A stretch of DNA of 7,770 nucleotides. Source: an uncultured Pseudorhodobacter sp. (GTDB taxonomy: Bacteria; Pseudomonadota; Alphaproteobacteria; Rhodobacterales; Rhodobacteraceae). Under the pieces are notes generated by a model. That model did no database searches. It worked only from the letters and a program-made list of their open reading frames with translations, and was not told the DNA's origin. Shown piece after piece: positions 1 through 6,251 of the stretch. The translations under genes and the position numbers were made by a program. Positions within the stretch are counted from its first letter, which is position 1. Each line of letters starts with the position of its first letter. The stretch lies in the NCBI GenBank assembly GCA_945952425.1, contig CAMFIX010000126.1, positions 1 through 7,770 on the forward strand. The letters are read 5' to 3'.

Positions 1-1
1 C

Positions 2-1459
2 CGGGGGCACTGCATGTTCCGGGTCTTGCGCGACAGCGACCTGGAAGTCGAAGAGGAATCCGAAGACCTGGTGCGCGAGTTCGAGACCGCGCTGAAGCGC
101 CGCCGCCGGGGCGAGGTGATCCGCCTGAAGCTTTCCGCAGGGGCCCCGCCCGAGTTGAAGGCGCTGATCATGGAGGAGCTTGGCGTCTCCAAGCACGAGA
201 TGGTCGAGGTGCGCGGCCTTCTGGGCGTGGCCGACCTGAAGCAGCTGGTGCTAAGCTCCCGCCCCGATCTTCTGTGGCCGCCCTTCACCCCCCGCGTGCC
301 GGAGCGGGTCAGCGACCACCAGGGCGACATCTTTGCCGCGATCCGGCAGAAGGACATGCTGCTGCATCACCCTTACGAGACCTTCGACATGGTCATCCGC
401 TTTCTGGAACAGGCGGCGCGCGACCCGAACGTTTTGGCGATCAAGCAGACGCTCTACCGCACCAGCCACGACAGCCCCATCGTCTCGGCGCTTTGCGAGG
501 CGGCGGAGAATGGCAAGTCGGTCACCGCCTTGGTGGAACTGAAGGCGCGTTTCGACGAGGCCGCCAATATCCTGCAATCCCGGCGGCTGGAGCGCGCCGG
601 CGCCCATGTCGTCTATGGCTTCCTGAACCTGAAAACGCATGCGAAAATCTCCACCGTCGTGCGGCGCGAGGGGGATAACCTCGTCACCTATACCCATTAC
701 GGCACCGGCAATTACCACCCGATCACGGCACGGATTTACACCGACCTCAGCTTCCTGACCTGCGATCCGGGGCTGGGGCGCGATGCCACCAAGGTCTTCA
801 ACTACCTCTCGGGCTATGTGCAGCCGCAGGCGTTGGAGAACCTGGCGATTGCGCCGATCAACCTGAAGTCGCGCCTCTTGGAGATGATCGCGGCCGAGGC
901 CGAACATGCCCGCGCCGGGCGGCCCGCAGAGATCTGGATCAAGCTGAACTCGCTCTTCGAACCCGATGTGATCGACGCGCTTTACGCGGCTTCGCAGGCC
1001 GGGGTGAAGATTTCGCTGGTCATCCGCGGCATCTGCGGATTGCGTCCCGGCATCAAGGGCCTGTCCGAGAACATCCGCGTGAAATCCGTCGTCGGCCGGT
1101 TCCTGGAACACAGCCGCATCACCTGTTTCGGCAATGGCCACGGCCTGCCGTCCAAGGAAGCCAAGGTCTTCATCTCCTCGGCCGACTGGATGGACCGCAA
1201 CCTGTCGCGCCGGGTCGAGACGCTGGTGGAAATCCACAATCCCACCGTCCGCAGCCAGATCATGGGGCAGATCATGGCCGCGAACCTGGCGGACGAGGCG
1301 CAAAGCTGGGTCTTGGGCCCCGATGGCGCCTATCTGCGCGACCTGAAGGCCGGGGATCGGCGGCTGTTCAACTGCCACAGGTTCTTCATGGAGAACCCCT
1401 CGCTTTCGGGCCGCGGCACGGCGGGCGCCAAGGATGCGCCCAAGCTGGCGGGCGAGTAG
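2..1459 (+). CDS. ppk1: Polyphosphate kinase 1, C-terminal two thirds (5' end outside window)
   Basis: Reversibly transfers the gamma phosphate of ATP to a growing inorganic polyphosphate chain. The frame is open to the left edge, so the start lies upstream; numbering here is from the internal Met at 14. Catalytic residues match E. coli PPK at a constant offset of 226: His209 in LKTHAK (E. coli His435, the autophosphorylated residue), His366 in FLEHSR (His592), Arg149 in LYRT (Arg375), Arg179 in KARF (Arg405) and Tyr242 in IYTDL (Tyr468). The visible part covers the end of the middle domain (to about residue 130) and both phospholipase-D-like C-terminal domains. Roughly 230-250 N-terminal residues are missing because of the window edge. 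The stop is TAG at 1457-1459, and ppx follows on the same strand after 80 nt. All visible active-site positions are intact, so the enzyme should be functional. Confidence 0.97.
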   Translation, partial: RGHCMFRVLRDSDLEVEEESEDLVREFETALKRRRRGEVIRLKLSAGAPPELKALIMEELGVSKHEMVEVRGLLGVADLKQLVLSSRPDLLWPPFTPRVPERVSDHQGDIFAAIRQKDMLLHHPYETFDMVIRFLEQAARDPNVLAIKQTLYRTSHDSPIVSALCEAAENGKSVTALVELKARFDEAANILQSRRLERAGAHVVYGFLNLKTHAKISTVVRREGDNLVTYTHYGTGNYHPITARIYTDLSFLTCDPGLGRDATKVFNYLSGYVQPQALENLAIAPINLKSRLLEMIAAEAEHARAGRPAEIWIKLNSLFEPDVIDALYAASQAGVKISLVIRGICGLRPGIKGLSENIRVKSVVGRFLEHSRITCFGNGHGLPSKEAKVFISSADWMDRNLSRRVETLVEIHNPTVRSQIMGQIMAANLADEAQSWVLGPDGAYLRDLKAGDRRLFNCHRFFMENPSLSGRGTAGAKDAPKLAGE

Positions 1460-1484
1460 GTCGATCACGCCAGCGCGATTGACC
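1459..1484 (+). other. Candidate stem-loop between ppk1 and ppx
   Basis: GGTCGATC (1459-1466) can pair with GATTGACC (1477-1484) over 8 bp, including one G-U wobble, around a 10-nt loop. It begins at the last base of the ppk1 stop codon. No T run follows, so it does not look like a standard intrinsic terminator. It could be a 3'-end stabilising or attenuating structure, or chance. Nothing else is evident in the ppk1-ppx gap apart from the ppx ribosome binding site. Confidence 0.25.
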
Positions 1485-1539
1485 CCGCGCCGCCCATCGG
1501 CCAAATCTTGGGACGGAAGGCAAAGGGGAGAATCGCGCC

Positions 1540-3069
1540 GTGATCATTCGCAACCCGGAGCCCGACTGGAACCATTTCGGCGGCCATCTCTTCGACGACC
1601 CCAAGGTGCGCGCGCTTTCCCGCGTCGGCGTGGTCGATGTCGGCTCGAACTCGGTGCGGATGGTGGTCTTCGACGGCGCGGCGCGCTCGCCTGCCTATTT
1701 CTACAACGAAAAGATCATGTGCGGCCTGGGCAAGGGCCTGGCCGAGACGGGTCGGCTGAACCCCGAAGGCAAGGTGCGCGCCTTGCTGGCGCTGAAGCGG
1801 TTTGCGCTTTTGGCAAAGGGGATGGGCATCGCCAACATGACCGTGGTCGCCACGGCGGCAGCGCGCGAGGCCGAGGATGGGCCGGAGTTTCAGGCCGAGG
1901 TCAAGGCGCAGACCGGGCTCAGCCTTTGGGTCGTGGACGGCGACGAAGAGGCGCGGCTGTCGGCGCAGGGCGTTTTGCTCGGCTGGCCGGATGCGCAGGG
2001 CGTGGTCTGCGACATCGGCGGCAATTCGATGGAGCTGGCGCGGATCGGCGAGGGGCGGGTGGGCCGCCGCGCGACCTCTCCGCTCGGGCCCTTCCGGCTG
2101 ATGCAGGTGAAGGGCGGCGCCAAGGAGCGGGCCGCGCATATCGCCAAGGTTCTCAAGACCTTGCAGGACGAAGTTCGCTCGGAAGGCGAGCGCATCTATC
2201 TGGTCGGCGGCAGCTGGCGGGTGATCGCCCGGCTGGATATGGAGCGGCGGGCCTATCCGCTGACCGTGCTGCACGAATACCGGATGCAGCCGAAAAGCCT
2301 TTTGGACACGATCGCCTGGATCAGGTCTTCCGACCTTGCCGTTCTGCGCGCCCGCACCGGCACCAGCGCCGAACGCATGGACCTGGTGCCGCTGGCCTGC
2401 GAGGTGCTGGAACAGCTGATCGCGGTGCTGAAACCCTCTGAAATCGACGTCTCGGCCTATGGCATCCGCGAGGGGCTGCTGTTCGAGGTCATGCCCGACA
2501 CGCTGCGCCGTCGCGACCCCTTGATCGAGGCCGCGCGCATGGCCGAGCTGACCTCGGCCCGCCTGCCCGGCACCGGCAAGAAGCTGTACGAATTCCTGCT
2601 GCCGCTCTTCTCGGGCGCCGGGCCAGAGCGGTTGCGGCTCATCAAGGCGGCCTGTCTCTTGCACGACACGACCTGGCGCGCCCATCCCGACTACCGCGCC
2701 GAGGCCTGTTTCGACAATGCGACGCGGGCGAACCTTGGCGGGCTGGACCATCCCGGCCGGGTGTTCCTGGGCCTGGCGCTTCTGCACCGTTACAAGAACA
2801 ACCGCGCGGGCAGCCGGATGGAGCAGCTGTTCCGGCTGCTCACCGAAGACGACATCCAACAGGCCGAGGTTCTGGGCAAGGCGATGCGCTTCGGAGCGAT
2901 GTTTGCCGCGGGCGATCCGGCCGAGGCGGGCAAGCTGGAGTGGACCGCGAAAAAGCGCGTGCTGGAGCTGCAGCTGACCGCGGTCGGCCGCGATCTTTAC
3001 GGCGAGGTGGCACAGGCGCGGTTCCAGTCGCTGGCCCTGGCGCTGCGTGCCGAGGGGAGGGTCATCTGA
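1540..3069 (+). CDS. ppx: Exopolyphosphatase, Ppx/GppA family
   Basis: Ppx/GppA enzymes release orthophosphate from the ends of polyphosphate chains (Ppx) or hydrolyse pppGpp (GppA). Location directly after ppk1 favours the Ppx role. The start is GTG at 1540, supported by AAGGGGAG at 1523-1530 with a 9-nt spacer. The 509-residue product opens with about 27 residues before the actin-like ATPase fold. The phosphate-binding loop DVGSNS is at 33-38, the ATAAAREAEDG segment at 104-114, the acidic DGDEEARL segment at 133-140 (Glu136/137 are candidates for the catalytic Glu of the family) and the second phosphate loop DIGGNSMEL at 158-166. YGIREGLL at 307-314 closes the conserved core. A C-terminal HD-like helical domain contains LLHD at 373-376. 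No signal peptide or membrane segment is visible, so it is cytoplasmic. The TGA stop shares its A with the ATG of the next gene. Ppx versus GppA specificity cannot be decided from sequence alone. Confidence 0.93.
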   Translation: MIIRNPEPDWNHFGGHLFDDPKVRALSRVGVVDVGSNSVRMVVFDGAARSPAYFYNEKIMCGLGKGLAETGRLNPEGKVRALLALKRFALLAKGMGIANMTVVATAAAREAEDGPEFQAEVKAQTGLSLWVVDGDEEARLSAQGVLLGWPDAQGVVCDIGGNSMELARIGEGRVGRRATSPLGPFRLMQVKGGAKERAAHIAKVLKTLQDEVRSEGERIYLVGGSWRVIARLDMERRAYPLTVLHEYRMQPKSLLDTIAWIRSSDLAVLRARTGTSAERMDLVPLACEVLEQLIAVLKPSEIDVSAYGIREGLLFEVMPDTLRRRDPLIEAARMAELTSARLPGTGKKLYEFLLPLFSGAGPERLRLIKAACLLHDTTWRAHPDYRAEACFDNATRANLGGLDHPGRVFLGLALLHRYKNNRAGSRMEQLFRLLTEDDIQQAEVLGKAMRFGAMFAAGDPAEAGKLEWTAKKRVLELQLTAVGRDLYGEVAQARFQSLALALRAEGRVI

Positions 3070-3674
3070 TGCTGCGCTTCGACCATATCGCGATTGCCGC
3101 CGAGACGCTGGAAGAGGGCGTGGCCTGGGTGGAGGAGGCTTTGGGCGTCAGCCTGGTGGGCGGCGGCAAACATGCCGCCATGTCGACGCACAACCGGCTG
3201 TTGGGCTTGGGCGACCTTTACCTGGAGGTCATCGCCATCGACCCCGCGGCGCCGAACCCCGGTCGGCCGCGCTGGTTCGACCTCGACCATTTCGCGGGGC
3301 CGCCGCGGATCACCAACTGGGTGGCGGCCTCCGATGACCTGGCCGCCGACCTGGCCGCGGCACCGCCCGGCACCGGCCTGCCGATGGCGCTGGCGCGGGG
3401 CGATTACCGCTGGCGCATGGCGGTGCCGGAAGACGGGTGCCTGCCCTTCGACGGCGCTTTTCCCGCGCTGATCCAATGGGATGGCCCGCATCCCGCCCGC
3501 GCATTGCCCGAAAGCGGCACCCGTCTGACCCGGCTGGAGCTCGGCCACCCCAAGGCCGAGGCGCTGGCCGCCGCGCTGCATCTGACCGATCCGCGCCTCG
3601 CGATCCGCCAGGCCGCGACCAAAACCCTCACCGCCACGTTCGACACGCCCCATGGGCCAAGGAGCCTTGGATGA
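3069..3674 (+). CDS. VOC-superfamily (glyoxalase-like domain) protein
   Basis: The 201-residue product begins FDHIAIAAETLEEGVAWVEE, a typical first beta-alpha unit of the vicinal oxygen chelate fold. It continues with GGKHAAMSTHNRLLGLGD and YLEVIAID, as in the glyoxalase-like PF13468 group. His at position 5 or 6 and Glu in YLEV are plausible metal ligands of the first module, but no specific reaction can be assigned. The ATG at 3069 overlaps the ppx stop by one base (TGATG). It is preceded by GGGGAGG at 3054-3060 with an 8-nt spacer, so this start is well supported, and longer in-frame openings inside ppx are not needed. The stop overlaps the GNAT start by 4 nt (ATGA, 3671-3674), which indicates translational coupling. 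A link to polyphosphate is not evident; it may simply ride in the operon. Soluble, with no signal peptide. Confidence 0.85.
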   Translation: MLRFDHIAIAAETLEEGVAWVEEALGVSLVGGGKHAAMSTHNRLLGLGDLYLEVIAIDPAAPNPGRPRWFDLDHFAGPPRITNWVAASDDLAADLAAAPPGTGLPMALARGDYRWRMAVPEDGCLPFDGAFPALIQWDGPHPARALPESGTRLTRLELGHPKAEALAAALHLTDPRLAIRQAATKTLTATFDTPHGPRSLG

Positions 3675-4162
3675 TCCGCCCCGCCACTGTCCTGGACGCG
3701 CCCGCAATCACCGCGATCTGGAATCCGCTGATCGAACATTCCGCCATCACCTTCAACCCGGTGGTCAAGCGCCCGGAAGAGGTCGCCGAGATGATCGTCG
3801 CCCGGCAAACCGCCGGCCATGGCTTTCTGGTGGCCTGCGATGACGACGACGGCACGATCCTGGGCTTTGCGAGCTATGCCCAGTTCCGCGCCGGGACCGG
3901 CTATTCCAGGACGATGGAGCATACGATCATCCTCGCCCCCAATGCGCGGGGCCGCGGGATGGGCCGGACGCTGATGGCGGCCATCGAGGCCCATGCCCGC
4001 GAGGAAGGCGCCCACCAGATGATCGCGGGGGTCAGCGCCGAGAATGTCGAGGGCATCGCCTTTCACCAGGCCTGCGGCTATGCCGAGGCCGCCCGCATCC
4101 GCGAGGCCGGGCGCAAGTTCGGCCGCTACATGGACCTCGTCCTGATGCAGAAGTTCCTGTAA
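3671..4162 (+). CDS. GNAT N-acetyltransferase, phosphinothricin/methionine sulfoximine (Pat/MnaT) type
   Basis: Transfers the acetyl group of acetyl-CoA to an amine. The 163-residue protein fits the Pat/MnaT (YncA) group, whose members acetylate phosphinothricin, methionine sulfoximine or methionine sulfone. Features seen are SRTMEHTIIL at 79-88 leading into the acetyl-CoA pyrophosphate loop RGRGMG at 93-98. Further on are ENVEGIAFHQACGY at 124-137 and the family's C-terminal block GRKFGRYMDLVLMQ at 147-160. The start at 3671 has AAGGAG at 3659-3664 with a 6-nt spacer and overlaps the VOC stop as ATGA; the frame is open further upstream inside the VOC gene but has no support there. This is the last gene of the plus-strand run. 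It is followed by the twin hairpins at 4168-4215. The exact acceptor amine is unknown. Confidence 0.88.
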   Translation: MIRPATVLDAPAITAIWNPLIEHSAITFNPVVKRPEEVAEMIVARQTAGHGFLVACDDDDGTILGFASYAQFRAGTGYSRTMEHTIILAPNARGRGMGRTLMAAIEAHAREEGAHQMIAGVSAENVEGIAFHQACGYAEAARIREAGRKFGRYMDLVLMQKFL

Positions 4163-4167
4163 CAAGA

Positions 4168-4188
4168 CGATTTTTCGCAGAAAAATCG
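4168..4188 (+). repeat. Hairpin repeat copy 1 (AT-rich inverted repeat)
   Basis: CGATTTTTC (4168-4176) and GAAAAATCG (4180-4188) form a perfect 9-bp stem with a 3-nt loop, six bases after the GNAT stop codon. The centre is AT-rich inside very GC-rich DNA. Copy 2 at 4195-4215 shares GATTTTTC and GAAAAATC exactly. It lies between convergent genes, so a 3'-end processing or terminator role on both strands is plausible. The T run sits inside the stem rather than after a GC stem, which is not the classical arrangement. Confidence 0.6.
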
Positions 4189-4194
4189 ACGGGT

Positions 4195-4215
4195 GGATTT
4201 TTCGGCGAAAAATCC
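4195..4215 (-). repeat. Hairpin repeat copy 2 (AT-rich inverted repeat)
   Basis: GGATTTTTC (4195-4203) pairs perfectly with GAAAAATCC (4207-4215) around a 3-nt loop; a G-T wobble extends it by one pair. It ends one base before the stop codon of the minus-strand hydrolase gene (TAA at 4219-4217). Each arm can also pair with the opposite arm of copy 1, so alternative folds exist. A likely role is the 3' end of the minus-strand operon transcript, or a bidirectional terminator together with copy 1. Confidence 0.6.
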
Positions 4216-4216
4216 G

Positions 4217-4987
4217 TTACGCGGGCAGGAAGCGCGCGACATGGGGCAGAACCGCCTCCGTCGCCTCGATGAAGATCGCGTGTTTCAGCCCCGGCAGCAC
4301 CACCAGCTCTGACCCCGGCAGGGCCTTCTGGATCTCGCGGTTCAGCCGCGGATTGCAGCCGCCGTCCAGCTCGCCGGTGATGATCTGCGCGGGCGCAGTG
4401 ACCTGACCCAGCCAGGGCGCCATTTCGGTCTCGGCATAGATGTCGAAGACGTTGAGAAACACCTCCGGGTCGGTCGCCATCACCTGCGCCTTGCGCCAGT
4501 CGATCACATCGGGCCGGCGGGCGGCGAAATCGTCGGTGAACCAGCGCGCGGTCAGCGTGTCCAGCACCGGGCCGATGCCCTTCTCGCGCATCGCCGCCAC
4601 CACGCCGCGCACCTTGGCGCTGTCGTCCTCGGTGCGGAACGCGGCGGTGGACCAGAGGCCAAGGCTCAGAACCCGCCCGGGAAAGCGCAAGGCATAGCGC
4701 GGGCCGATCATGCCGCCGAGGCTATGCCCCGCGAAATGCGCCTGCGCGATCCCAAGCCGGGCACGCAGCGCCTCCAGGTCGTCCACCAGGTCATCCAGCC
4801 CAAAGCGCTGCCCGTCCCAGGGCGTCAACCCATGGCCGCGCAGGTCATAGGTGATGCAGGTGAAACGCGCGCGAAGCCCTTCGACCATGCGCTCGAAGGT
4901 CGCCCGCCGCGCCCCGATGCCATGGATCATGAACAGCGCAGGCCCCCGCCCCGCCACGGAAAAGGCCGTATCCGACAGCCCGGTCAT
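4217..4987 (-). CDS. Alpha/beta hydrolase
   Basis: The 256-residue protein has the complete alpha/beta-hydrolase active site. The oxyanion-hole motif is MIHGIG at 20-25 and the nucleophile elbow is GHSLGG with Ser89. The acid is probably Asp208 in TGELDGG and the base is His236 in GLKHAIF. The DLRGHG block at 48-53 and a cap region around 115-190 resemble 3-oxoadipate enol-lactonase (PcaD) and related lactonases and esterases. Such enzymes cleave esters, lactones or carbon-carbon bonds of ring-fission products. The ATG at 4987-4985 overlaps the tautomerase stop by 4 nt (ATGA) and has GGAG (4999-4996) 8 nt upstream. It is the last gene of the minus-strand monooxygenase-tautomerase-hydrolase run. 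No signal peptide, so cytoplasmic. The substrate is unknown; PcaD itself would be expected with pca genes, which are absent here. Confidence 0.88.
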   Translation of the reverse strand: MTGLSDTAFSVAGRGPALFMIHGIGARRATFERMVEGLRARFTCITYDLRGHGLTPWDGQRFGLDDLVDDLEALRARLGIAQAHFAGHSLGGMIGPRYALRFPGRVLSLGLWSTAAFRTEDDSAKVRGVVAAMREKGIGPVLDTLTARWFTDDFAARRPDVIDWRKAQVMATDPEVFLNVFDIYAETEMAPWLGQVTAPAQIITGELDGGCNPRLNREIQKALPGSELVVLPGLKHAIFIEATEAVLPHVARFLPA

Positions 4988-5175
4988 GGCTTCGGCTCCG
5001 AGGCCAGCCGCCCGCCCGTCGCCCAGTCGCTTTTGGCGACATCGGTGAAGATCACCGTCACCGACCCTGCCGTGCCGCCGCAGGTTTCGACCCAGGCCTG
5101 GGTCACCGCCTCGGCACAGGCGCGTTTCTGGTCGGTCGTGCGGCCCTCGAACATCTCGATCCGAATCACCGGCAT
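4984..5175 (-). CDS. 4-oxalocrotonate tautomerase family protein
   Basis: The 63-residue protein aligns without gaps to the 62-residue 4-oxalocrotonate tautomerase once Met is removed. It has the catalytic amino-terminal Pro1 and the EGRT block with Arg11. It differs at two active-site positions of the classical enzyme: Arg39 is Thr and Phe50 is Trp (in AKSDWATGG). Family members use Pro1 as a general base to shift protons between keto and enol forms and normally assemble into hexamers. The altered residues suggest a substrate other than 4-oxalocrotonate. The ATG at 5175-5173 is preceded by GAGGGG (5186-5181), and lies one base after the TAA (5179-5177) that closes the ancestral monooxygenase frame. 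Its stop overlaps the hydrolase start by 4 nt. The middle position of a three-gene run suggests it isomerises the monooxygenase product. Confidence 0.9.
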   Translation of the reverse strand: MPVIRIEMFEGRTTDQKRACAEAVTQAWVETCGGTAGSVTVIFTDVAKSDWATGGRLASEPKP

Positions 5176-5176
5176 G

Positions 5177-5275
5177 TTATCCCCTCACTTTCGGGAAGAC
5201 CTCGGTCGCGAGGGCCTCCATCATCGCCAAAGTTTCCGCCTGCGGTTGACCGAAGATCGAGGTCACGATGACCTA
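5177..5275 (-). pseudogene. In-frame C-terminal remnant of the luciferase-like monooxygenase beyond the TAG
   Basis: Reading on in the same frame after the TAG gives VIVTSIFGQPQAETLAM followed by MEALATEVFPKVRG, then TAA at 5179-5177. The pattern of a hydrophobic strand, then FGQP, then an amphipathic helix ending in EVFPKVR is the usual end of LLM proteins. The TAA lies one base before the tautomerase ATG, the tight spacing expected for the original gene end. Read through, the gene would give 334 residues. The piece has no start codon or ribosome binding site that would suit independent expression. The TAG could derive from a GAG, CAG, TGG, TAC or AAG codon by one change, or be a sequencing error. 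Confidence 0.75.
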
Positions 5276-6181
5276 GTCGATACCCAAAGCCGCGTAAGCC
5301 GCCAGCCGGTCGATCATCTCGTCCCTCTGGCAGATCAGGATGTTGGCCCCCAGCTCCTCGGCCGTCTGGGTCCGGGGCAAGGGCCGGATGATCCCGCGGT
5401 CCACGATCCCCGGCCCGCCGAAGACATTGTCGAAGGAGTGGTAGTAAAGATGCGCGCGCTCGACCATGCGCCGCCGCTCGGCCTCCGAGCCCACGAGGTA
5501 GATGCCCCGCTGCAGCGACAGCCGGTTCTGATGCCCCCCTGCCGCCCGGCCGCGGTGAAAGGCCGCCACCTGCGCCTCCAGCTGGCCATGCGCGGCGCCC
5601 AAGGGGGTCGTCTGCACGTGATAGCCCTGCTTTGCCGCCGCCTCGATCCCCGCGGGCAGCATCACCCCCAGCATCAGCGGGATCGGGTCTTCGGGCCGCG
5701 GCATGATCGTCAGGGGCGGAAAGCTGTAATGCTTGCCGTTCCAGCTGACCTCTTCGCGGGTCAGCAGAGCCTCCAGCACCTGCAGCGCCTCTTCGAAACG
5801 GGGCTTGGTCTCGTCGAAAGGCACGCCGAGCCGTTCGGTCTCGTAACCAAACGCCCCCTTGCCGACCCCGAGCATCAGCCGCCCATCGCACAAAGCCTGG
5901 GCCTGCACCACCTCGCCCGCATATATCCGCATGTCGCGCAAGGGCAGCTGGCAGACCGAGGTCAGGATGCGCAGCCGCGACGTGTGTGCCGCGATCTTGA
6001 CCGCCAGCTGCAGGGGGGCGGGCACCAGGAGGATGTTGACGAGGTGATGCTCGGGCACCGCCACGCCGTCATAGCCCAAGGCCTCGGCCTTGATCGCCTG
6101 TGCGACGCTGTCGGCGTAAAGCTTCTTGCCGCCGGTCTTCGGGTCCAGCATGTGGCTGGAGAGGAAATGCACGAAATCCAT
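5273..6181 (-). CDS. Luciferase-like flavin-dependent monooxygenase, C-terminally truncated by TAG
   Basis: This is a flavin-dependent enzyme of the bacterial luciferase-like (LLM, PF00296) superfamily. Members use reduced FMN and oxygen to hydroxylate or to insert oxygen into carbonyl compounds. Family features are MDFVHFLSS at the first strand, AVPEHHLVN at 41-49 (Glu44-His45-His46), LTSVCQLPLRD at 73-83, and GRLMLGVGKGAFGYE at 100-114 followed by RFEEALQVLEALL at 128-140. The start at 6181-6179 is chosen because AGGAGG (6193-6188) sits 6 nt upstream and homology begins at that Met; about 33 further open codons upstream cover the control region and do not look coding. The 302-residue product ends ALGID at TAG 5275-5273, within what looks like the last beta strand. 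Thirty-one family-like codons follow in frame. It is first in the operon with the tautomerase and hydrolase. The shortened protein may be impaired. Confidence 0.85.
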   Translation of the reverse strand: MDFVHFLSSHMLDPKTGGKKLYADSVAQAIKAEALGYDGVAVPEHHLVNILLVPAPLQLAVKIAAHTSRLRILTSVCQLPLRDMRIYAGEVVQAQALCDGRLMLGVGKGAFGYETERLGVPFDETKPRFEEALQVLEALLTREEVSWNGKHYSFPPLTIMPRPEDPIPLMLGVMLPAGIEAAAKQGYHVQTTPLGAAHGQLEAQVAAFHRGRAAGGHQNRLSLQRGIYLVGSEAERRRMVERAHLYYHSFDNVFGGPGIVDRGIIRPLPRTQTAEELGANILICQRDEMIDRLAAYAALGID

Positions 6182-6208
6182 GGGGGCCCTCCTGAAGGTC
6201 CAATTTGG

Positions 6209-6220
6209 ACATATGTGCGA
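6209..6220 (+). repeat. Direct repeat copy 1, ACATATGTGCGA
   Basis: This is one of two identical 12-nt copies whose starts are 31 nt apart, about three turns of B-DNA. It contains the perfect 8-bp palindrome ACATATGT, suitable for a dimeric regulator. It lies 15 nt beyond the monooxygenase ribosome binding site. Confidence 0.55.
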
Positions 6221-6239
6221 TTCGCGCAAGGGGTTTCGT

Positions 6240-6251
6240 ACATATGTGCGA
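6240..6251 (+). repeat. Direct repeat copy 2, ACATATGTGCGA
   Basis: Identical to copy 1, this lies 32 nt before the proposed EamA start codon. Same orientation and same face of the helix as copy 1 suggest cooperative binding of one regulator to both sites. The regulator gene is not within the window. Confidence 0.55.

Noticed and set aside
251..1504. 417-codon minus-strand open frame opposite ppk1
   Set aside because: Shadow of ppk1, whose catalytic residues are all in place on the other strand.
1465..2859. 464-codon minus-strand open frame opposite ppx
   Set aside because: The plus strand encodes a full Ppx with all motifs. The antisense product is low-complexity in Arg, Gln, Ala and His and has no recognisable domain.
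5273..5275. TAG as a pyrrolysine codon
   Set aside because: Pyrrolysine is not expected in the alphaproteobacterial group suggested by the window and LLM proteins are not known pyrrolysine proteins. No pyl genes are in view. A point mutation or error is simpler.
5166..5891. 241-codon minus-strand frame overlapping the monooxygenase end and tautomerase start, as a possible frameshifted continuation
   Set aside because: It is out of frame with both genes and rich in Arg, Gly and Ala. The correct continuation of the monooxygenase is in its own frame after the TAG, so no frameshift is needed.
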